From contig NZ_JBJQIK030000004.1 of the NCBI RefSeq assembly GCF_045984285.3, positions 248,001 through 312,000 on the forward strand: a stretch of 64,000 nucleotides of DNA, read 5' to 3'. Each line of letters starts with the position of its first letter. The first letter of the stretch is position 1. The translations under genes and the position numbers were made by a program. Positions 58,661 through 64,000 of this stretch are shown one piece after another. The DNA is from Rugamonas sp045984285. GTDB lineage: Bacteria; Pseudomonadota; Gammaproteobacteria; Burkholderiales; Burkholderiaceae_D. The notes below the pieces were generated by a model that was not told where the DNA came from, made no database searches, and saw only the letters and a list, made by a program, of their open reading frames with translations.

Positions 58661-59503
58661 CTATTTGATGCGCACCCTCGCCAGTTCCGGGTTTGGCGCA
58701 GGCCATTTCAGCTTCATGCCCTGCAGCGTTTCGAGCAGGATGCTGGCGACGGCGATATTGCGGTGGGGCTTGGAATCCGCGGGCACGATGTACCAGGGCG
58801 CATGATCGGCATCGGTTTCGGTGATGGCCCGTTCGTAAGCGCGCTGGTAGTCGTCCCATTTCTCGCGCTGCTCCAGGTCGGCGGGGTCGAACTTCCACTG
58901 CTTTTCCGGATCGTCCAGCCGCTCCTGCAGGCGCTCCTTCTGCTCGGTCTTCGAAATGTGCAGGAAGATTTTGACGATCGTGGTGCCAGTCTGCGCCAAC
59001 ATTCGCTCAAAATCGCGGATCTGCGCGTAACGCCGCTTGCATTCGGCCGTGCCGATCCAGCCCTGCACGCGCGTGATCAGCACGTCTTCGTAGTGGCTGC
59101 GGTTGAAGACGGCAATCTCGCCTGCCTGCGGCACTTCCTTGTGCACGCGCCACAGGTAGTCATGGGATTTTTCGATCTCGGTCGGCGCCTTGAATGCCAC
59201 CGGACGCAGCCCCATCGGGTTCACATAGTCGAACAGGGCCTTGACGGCGCCGTCCTTGCCGGACGTATCCGTGCCCTGCAGGATCAGCAGCAGCCTGCGC
59301 CGGCGTTCGGCGAACAGCATTGGCTGCAGCATGGCAATGCGCTGGCCGAGGTCGCGGGCGGCATCCTTGTCCAATTCCTTGATATCCGCCGCCGCCAGGT
59401 GCTTGTTGCCCGGACGTGCGGAAGCGCTCAGCGGCGTACGGCCCGCATCGGCGTCGCGCAGTTTCAGTTTGGGGCCGGCACGGAACAGTTCGCAGGCTTG
59501 CAT
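58661..59503 (-). CDS. PPK2-family polyphosphate:nucleotide phosphotransferase
   Basis: A 280-residue PPK2 protein that moves phosphate between polyphosphate and nucleotides. P-loop GTDTSGKDGAVKALFD (77-85 core), the lid module around RSHYEDVLITRVQGW, and IVKIFLHISKTEQKERLQ. One catalytic domain only; whether it acts on AMP, ADP or GDP cannot be settled here. ATG 59503 was chosen over GTG 59563, which lies in the same frame. Confidence 0.9.
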   Translation of the reverse strand: MQACELFRAGPKLKLRDADAGRTPLSASARPGNKHLAAADIKELDKDAARDLGQRIAMLQPMLFAERRRRLLLILQGTDTSGKDGAVKALFDYVNPMGLRPVAFKAPTEIEKSHDYLWRVHKEVPQAGEIAVFNRSHYEDVLITRVQGWIGTAECKRRYAQIRDFERMLAQTGTTIVKIFLHISKTEQKERLQERLDDPEKQWKFDPADLEQREKWDDYQRAYERAITETDADHAPWYIVPADSKPHRNIAVASILLETLQGMKLKWPAPNPELARVRIK

Positions 59504-59566
59504 GGCTTGCAGGGGAGTTATCGATGCTGTCAGCGTAGCAAAACTGCGCTGCGGCCGTCGCACAGC

Positions 59567-61177
59567 CTACCCCAGAGCCCGCAGTGCGGCCTGATAGCCC
59601 CACCACGACGCTTCCTCGAACACCGAATAGCTGCTCAGGTCGGCGTGCGCGAACAGGATCGGTCCACGCTGAGCGCGTAGCGCTGCCAGGCCTGGATTGC
59701 CGAGGAAGCCGGGCGCAGGCGCGGCCATCGCATGGGCGCGCAAGGTAATGTCCACACGCTCCACGGCGTAGCGGAAATTGCCGCCATAAGCCACCGCCAG
59801 ATCCCTGCTTGCCAGTTCCAGCAATTCATCGCCGCCGGCCTGGTCCATCCAGCGGCGGGCCGCCGCGGCATCCTGCCCGGCCAGCGCCACGTAGGAGGTG
59901 AAAACGGTTTTCGCGGGCGGCATCTGGCGCAGGTCCTGGTGGGTGGAGACCACGTAGCCCAGGCCTTCCCCGCCATAGACCACGTTATCCCAGGACAGCG
60001 GCGCCTCGGCTTTCTCCTGCGGGAAGCGGTTGAGGAGGAAATTGCTGACCAGCCAGGGCCGGTATGGCGGCAGATGCTGCGCAGGATCGAAGCCCATGCT
60101 GCCGATGCCCTTCACCACGCGCGCCGCAACGAACAGCGGCATGGCGCAGATGGCCTCGCGTGTCTTGACCAGATACGTTTGCGGCTGGCCGTCGACGATG
60201 CGGAAGCACAGTGCTTCCACGCCTGCGCCCTTCGCTTCCAGCGATACGGCGGTGCCGCTTTCGCGGCGGATGCCCGACTTGGCGGCCAGCCCTTCCGCCA
60301 GCGGCGCCAGCCCGCCCGGCCAGGTCAGCCATGCACCCGCTTCGCTGTTCGATGCCAGCCCGCCCCGGCCGCAAAAATACTGCAGTCCGGCCCAGGCCGA
60401 AACCTCGCTTGCCAGCGCACCGTAATCGTCGCGGCAGCAATAATCGGCATACCAGCGCAGCGTGGGCGCGCGGTAGCCCTGCTGGTCCAGCCACTGCGCG
60501 AAGCTGATGCGGTCCAGCGCCAGCCATGCCGGATCGCGCGAGGCCAGCGCTGCCGGAAATACGAACACGCGCCGCCCGTCGGCGCCGCGCCGGGTGCGCA
60601 GCTGGTCCATCTGCGCGAGGAAACGCTGGTGTTCGGCCAGCTCGGCGTCCGCCACGCCTTCGTGCGGCAGCAGGCCTTCCTGCCAGCGCCCTTCATACAG
60701 CAGGCGCTCGGCAGGCGCATGCAGCAGGAAGCGCTCATCGTATTGCGGCTTCTCGGCAAGGTGGTCGCCCTGCAGCACGCCCAGGTCGGCGAGTATTTCG
60801 CGCACATGCACGCATTCCGTGGATGGAATAGGCAGGTAATGCGCGCCGGTTGGATAGGCCAGATCGCCATAAGCGCCGCCGGCTGCGTTGCCGTTGGCCT
60901 CCGGGCCATCGATCATGATGGCGTCACGAGCGCCTTCGCGCGCCAGCTTCCACGCCGCCGTCAGGCCTGCGATGCCGGAGCCGAAGATGGCGATGTCGGC
61001 CTCAATCACGCGCGACGGCGCAGGCAAGGCCTTGCGGTCGCGCAGGAAGTGGCCCTCAAGCCGTCCGGGCGCGTGCACGGCGGGATCGATCTCATGCCAG
61101 TGCCGGTAGGCGGCGATGCTGCCCCCGCCGACCAGCGCGCTGGCGCCGCCCCACAACAGGAAGGAACGCCGCTGCAT
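59567..61177 (-). CDS. Tat-exported FAD-dependent oxidoreductase (amine-oxidase-like)
   Basis: A 536-residue flavoprotein. It opens with a twin-arginine leader (MQRRSFLLWGGASALVGGG), followed by the FAD-binding IAIFGSGIAGLTAAWKLAREG (GxGxxG at 66-71). The C-terminal ILFAHADLSSYSVFEEASWWG resembles the FAD-closing region of flavin amine oxidases. Exported folded with its cofactor, it should act in the periplasm. Its ATG overlaps the stop of the spermidine-synthase-like gene by 1 nt, so a polyamine or related product is a candidate substrate. Confidence 0.82.
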   Translation of the reverse strand: MQRRSFLLWGGASALVGGGSIAAYRHWHEIDPAVHAPGRLEGHFLRDRKALPAPSRVIEADIAIFGSGIAGLTAAWKLAREGARDAIMIDGPEANGNAAGGAYGDLAYPTGAHYLPIPSTECVHVREILADLGVLQGDHLAEKPQYDERFLLHAPAERLLYEGRWQEGLLPHEGVADAELAEHQRFLAQMDQLRTRRGADGRRVFVFPAALASRDPAWLALDRISFAQWLDQQGYRAPTLRWYADYCCRDDYGALASEVSAWAGLQYFCGRGGLASNSEAGAWLTWPGGLAPLAEGLAAKSGIRRESGTAVSLEAKGAGVEALCFRIVDGQPQTYLVKTREAICAMPLFVAARVVKGIGSMGFDPAQHLPPYRPWLVSNFLLNRFPQEKAEAPLSWDNVVYGGEGLGYVVSTHQDLRQMPPAKTVFTSYVALAGQDAAAARRWMDQAGGDELLELASRDLAVAYGGNFRYAVERVDITLRAHAMAAPAPGFLGNPGLAALRAQRGPILFAHADLSSYSVFEEASWWGYQAALRALG

Positions 61178-62688
61178 CAGCGTATGGTCCTGCGCCAGTC
61201 CTGCTCGAACTCGTGGACCAGCGACTGCGTGTTGAGCCGGTTGGGCGGCATGTCCAGGCGCTTCATATCGGGCGGGAACTCGAACATCTGCTGCGTGGTC
61301 TGCGCATTCAGGTAGCGCATCGGCAGCCGGTATTGCTGCGGCGGCGTGTAGCCGGGCGCCGACGACGCCAGGATAAAGCCCCAGTCGCCGAAGGAAGGCA
61401 CATAGGTGTGGTAAGGCGAAGTGTGGAAACCGACCTCGCGCAGCGTGGCGTCCACGGTCCAGTAGGCATGCGGGGCAAAGTACGGCGAGGTTGCCTGCAC
61501 TACTGCCATGCCGCGCTCGGCCAGATGCTTGCGCAGCACCGAATAGAAGGGCACGGAATACAGCTTGCCCAGCGCGAAGCTGGACGGATCGGGGAAATCG
61601 ACAATCACGGCATCGAACATCTCCTGCGTCTGCTGCAGCCACACCGCGGCATCTGCATTGATGACGCGCGCGCGCTTGTCGTTCAAGGCGCCCTTGTTCA
61701 GCTTCACCAGCTCCTCGCGGCTGGCAAAGGCTTTGGTCATCGCCGGATCGAGGTCCACCAGCGTGGCCTGTTCAATATTCGGGTAGCGCAGCACTTCGCG
61801 CAGCGCCAGGCCGTCGCCGCCGCCGAGGATCAGCACGCGGCGTGCCCACGGCAGGCGTTCCATCAGCGGATGCACGAGCGCCTCGTGATAACGGTGTTCG
61901 TCGCGCGACGAAAACTGCAGGTTGCCGTTGATGTAGAGACGCAAATCGTCCTTCCAGTGCGTGACCACCAGCCGCTGGTATGGCGTGCTGGTGGCATACA
62001 CGATCTGGTCGCCGAACAGGCCCTGCTCGCCCCAGTGCGTAAGCCGGTCGGAACCTGCGAAGCCCAGCGCCAGCACCGCCAGCACGCCGAAGGCGCGCAG
62101 CAGGCGGCCCGTATGTGCCTGCAGTTCGGCGCGGAACACGCGAATGGTCCAGATCGCCACGCCCACGTTCAGCATGCCGAACAGGAAGCTGGAACGCACC
62201 AGTCCCAGGTGCGGCGCCAGCACCAGCGGGAACAGCAGCGACACCGCGAGCGCGCCCAAGTAGTCGAAGGTCAGCACCCGGCTGACCAGTTCGCTGAACT
62301 GGGTCTGCCGCGCATTCAGCGCGCGCATCACCAGCGGCACTTCCATGCCGACGAACATGCCGATCAGGAACACGATGGTGTACAGCATCACCCGGAAGGG
62401 CGCAGCCAGCCAGGAATAGGACAGGAACAGCAGGGCCGCCGACACGCCGCCCACCAGCCCCACGGCCAGCTCGATATCGACAAAGCGCGCCAGCACATCC
62501 TCGTCGCGCACATACTTCGAGAAATGGGCGCCAACGCCCATGGCGAACAGGTAGCAGCCGATCACCGTGGAAAACTGCAGCACGGAATCGCCCAGCAGGT
62601 AGCTCGACAGTGCTCCGGCTATCAATTCGTAAGCCAGTCCGCAGGACGCGACAACGAAAACGGACAGGATCAGAATTTTTTTGTTCAT
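61177..62688 (-). CDS. Membrane-embedded spermidine-synthase-like aminopropyltransferase
   Basis: A 503-residue protein. About seven membrane helices fill residues 1-215; the rest is a spermidine-synthase domain with the nucleotide-binding VLILGGGDGLALREVLRYPN (GGGDG near 288), VDLDP, INADAAVWL and VDFPDPSSFALGKLY. Soluble SpeE lacks the membrane part. The substrate amine and donor cannot be proved, but decarboxylated SAM is the family donor. ATG 62688 starts the first helix; the frame is open upstream. First gene of the operon with the FAD oxidoreductase, divergent from DUF350. Confidence 0.88.
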   Translation of the reverse strand: MNKKILILSVFVVASCGLAYELIAGALSSYLLGDSVLQFSTVIGCYLFAMGVGAHFSKYVRDEDVLARFVDIELAVGLVGGVSAALLFLSYSWLAAPFRVMLYTIVFLIGMFVGMEVPLVMRALNARQTQFSELVSRVLTFDYLGALAVSLLFPLVLAPHLGLVRSSFLFGMLNVGVAIWTIRVFRAELQAHTGRLLRAFGVLAVLALGFAGSDRLTHWGEQGLFGDQIVYATSTPYQRLVVTHWKDDLRLYINGNLQFSSRDEHRYHEALVHPLMERLPWARRVLILGGGDGLALREVLRYPNIEQATLVDLDPAMTKAFASREELVKLNKGALNDKRARVINADAAVWLQQTQEMFDAVIVDFPDPSSFALGKLYSVPFYSVLRKHLAERGMAVVQATSPYFAPHAYWTVDATLREVGFHTSPYHTYVPSFGDWGFILASSAPGYTPPQQYRLPMRYLNAQTTQQMFEFPPDMKRLDMPPNRLNTQSLVHEFEQDWRRTIR

Positions 62689-62759
62689 CAGGCGCTTTTG
62701 TTCTAATATGTTTTTGCTTATCAACTTACTACTATAGACCAAAGCCTTCGGGGAGTGAT

Positions 62760-63146
62760 GTGACCGCCATCGTCAACTACGTAATTCACCTGTTCCTGGC
62801 AGCAGTTTTGCTGATCGTGTTCTTCAAGGCTTACACCTGGCTCACGCCTTTCGACGAGATGACGCTGATACGCCAGGGCAACCACGCCGCGGCGCTGACG
62901 CTCGGCGGCGCCATGCTGGGCTTCTCGCTGACGATCGCGTCCAGCCTGCTGCACACCTCGAATTACCAGGAGTTCTTCGCCTGGGCCGCCGGCGCCATGC
63001 TGGTGCAGTTTGCCGTCTATATCGTTGTCACCTACATGCTGCGCATGGCCAAGGACCAGATCGAGGGCGGCAACAGCGCCTTCGGTGCACTGCTGGGCGC
63101 CATTTCATTGTCCGTCGGCGGTATCAACGCCGCCTGCATCTCCTGA
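62760..63146 (+). CDS. DUF350 (YjfL-like) membrane protein
   Basis: A 128-residue, four-helix membrane protein of the DUF350 family: VNYVIHLFLAAVLLIVFFKA, the conserved HAAALTLGGAMLGFSLTIAS and the C-terminal GGNSAFGALLGAISLSVGGIN. Function is unknown; relatives recur beside polyamine, SPFH and PspA genes. The start is GTG 62760 behind GGGAG; the frame runs further up, but into the promoter region. It starts 71 bp from the divergent spermidine-synthase-like gene, and the SPFH gene follows after 15 bp. Confidence 0.85.
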   Translation: MTAIVNYVIHLFLAAVLLIVFFKAYTWLTPFDEMTLIRQGNHAAALTLGGAMLGFSLTIASSLLHTSNYQEFFAWAAGAMLVQFAVYIVVTYMLRMAKDQIEGGNSAFGALLGAISLSVGGINAACIS

Positions 63147-63161
63147 ATCGAAGGAAACATC

Positions 63162-64000
63162 ATGGGTATCGGAAGTTTTATCAAGAAGCAGTTTATCGAC
63201 GTACTGCAATGGAACGAAGAGACCGAAGGCGTGCTGGCCTGGCGCTATCCGATGCAGGACTTCGAGATCCAGAACGGCGCGGTGCTGGTGGTGCGCGAAT
63301 CGCAGGTGGCCGTCTTCGTTAACGAGGGCCAGATCGCCGACGTGTTCGGCCCCGGCACGCACAAGCTCACCACCCAGACCCTGCCGGTGCTCACCAACCT
63401 GAAGAACTGGGACAAGCTGTTCGATTCGCCGTTCAAATCCGATGTGTACTTCTTCAGCACCCGCGTGCAGACCGGCCGTAAATGGGGCACGCCGCAGCCG
63501 ATCACCATCCGCGACAAGGATTTCGACATGATCCGCGTGCGCGCCTTCGGCATGTATTCCTACCGCCTGGCCGACGCCCGCAAGTTCTTTACCGAACTGA
63601 GCGGCACGCGCGAAGTCTACACGCGCGACCACGTGGAAGAGCAGCTGCGAGGCATCCTGCTGTCCACCATGGCCACCTCGCTGGGCAGCGCCGCCGTGCC
63701 TTTCCTCGACATGGCAGCCAACCAGGGCCTGATGGCGAACGAGGTCAAGGGCGACCTGGCCGACGCCTTCGCGCGTTACGGCATCGGCCTGGACGAGTTC
63801 AATGTGGCCAGCGTCAGCCTGCCGGAAGAACTGCAGGCCGCGCTGGATGCGCGCATTGCGGCCGGCATGAAGGGCAGCCTCGGCGCGGACAAGATGGCGG
63901 GCTATACGCGCTTCCAGGTGGCCGAGTCGGTGCCGCTGGCGGCGGGCAACGAAGGCGGACTGGCGGGCATGGGCGCAGGCCTCGGCGCGGGCGTGGCCGT
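63162..64000 (+). CDS. SPFH/band-7 domain protein (YdjI-like), cut by the window end
   Basis: I translated 279 residues from ATG 63162 (AAGGAAAC ribosome site); the gene continues beyond the window. The opening GIGSFIKKQFIDVLQW and VLAWRYPMQDFEIQNGAVLVV match the SPFH family annotated as virion-core-like or YdjI, and the band-7 fold runs about 25-235, followed by a Gly/Ala-rich stretch where the window stops. It has no N-terminal helix, so it is probably peripheral at the membrane. Full-length members often end in a zinc-ribbon; this cannot be checked here. Same operon as DUF350. Confidence 0.85.
   Translation, partial: MGIGSFIKKQFIDVLQWNEETEGVLAWRYPMQDFEIQNGAVLVVRESQVAVFVNEGQIADVFGPGTHKLTTQTLPVLTNLKNWDKLFDSPFKSDVYFFSTRVQTGRKWGTPQPITIRDKDFDMIRVRAFGMYSYRLADARKFFTELSGTREVYTRDHVEEQLRGILLSTMATSLGSAAVPFLDMAANQGLMANEVKGDLADAFARYGIGLDEFNVASVSLPEELQAALDARIAAGMKGSLGADKMAGYTRFQVAESVPLAAGNEGGLAGMGAGLGAGVA

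Noticed and set aside
57497..59680. A 727-codon open frame on the plus strand
   Set aside because: Antisense to gabD and the PPK2 gene; no domain, no ribosome site.
63162..64000. Phage origin for the virion-core-like label of the SPFH protein
   Set aside because: The label comes from distant similarity only; band-7 features and the chromosomal neighbours argue for a cellular membrane-scaffold protein.

Overview
This window looks like the chromosome of a free-living betaproteobacterium of the order Burkholderiales, most likely family Oxalobacteraceae (Massilia/Duganella/Pseudoduganella-like). The basis is high GC with strongly GC-biased third codon positions, the gene families present (ohr, DUF4148, argB / pyrimidine 5'-nucleotidase / slmA order, a Crp/Fnr-linked acyl-CoA ligase plus Liv-type ABC cluster, two PHA depolymerases) and the style of the proteins. 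No rRNA, integrase, transposase or CRISPR array was seen. Genes are tightly packed: no gap between genes exceeds 300 bases, and many neighbours overlap by 1 to 4 bases.

Layout. 1-1.6 kb: a sensor kinase/OmpR-type regulator operon led by a 40-codon small ORF. 1.7-5.2 kb: a CcdA-like electron carrier, a thioredoxin-like protein and a Tat-exported hydrolase in one operon, then a PAS-GGDEF diguanylate cyclase. 5.2-10 kb: a MarR-GNAT fusion behind a palindromic operator, then a lipoprotein, an M13 metallopeptidase and an AraC/DJ-1 regulator with less typical base use. 10-15.4 kb: ohr, DUF4148, ElaA, an FKBP lipoprotein, Kup, a GNAT and RarD. 15.4-22 kb: an exported HzsA-related cytochrome-like lipoprotein, a polyproline propeller lipoprotein, SodC and EttA. 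22-27.9 kb: a beta-barrel protein, a serine hydrolase, AlkB, and a redox-type MarR / AhpD-like / redoxin group whose two promoters share an operator-like motif. 28-33 kb: DUF2520, DUF924, MgtC, aminopeptidase P and a hydrolase on the minus strand.

33.3-42.7 kb is a coherent uptake and activation locus: a Crp/Fnr regulator, divergent from an acyl-CoA synthetase, LivG, LivH, LivM, a substrate-binding protein, LivF, a YjbR protein and a PaaK-like ligase. An 18-bp palindrome lies in the divergent promoter region. 42.7-53.5 kb is housekeeping: a purine phosphoribosyltransferase, a nitronate monooxygenase-like enzyme, an MBL hydrolase, a PHA depolymerase, argB, tRNA-Thr, a TraB/GumN protein, a nucleotidase, slmA, an EamA transporter and fused pabB-pabC. 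53.5-59.5 kb: FtrA with a divergent rhodanese, glutathione peroxidase, a second PHA depolymerase, gabD and PPK2.

59.5-64 kb holds the least understood group: a Tat-exported FAD oxidoreductase and a membrane-embedded spermidine-synthase-like protein on one strand, divergent from a DUF350 membrane protein and an SPFH/band-7 protein cut by the window end. Together they suggest a polyamine-linked envelope system. Two copies of a dispersed palindromic repeat (27.9 and 44.4 kb) sit exactly on the stop codons of neighbouring genes.
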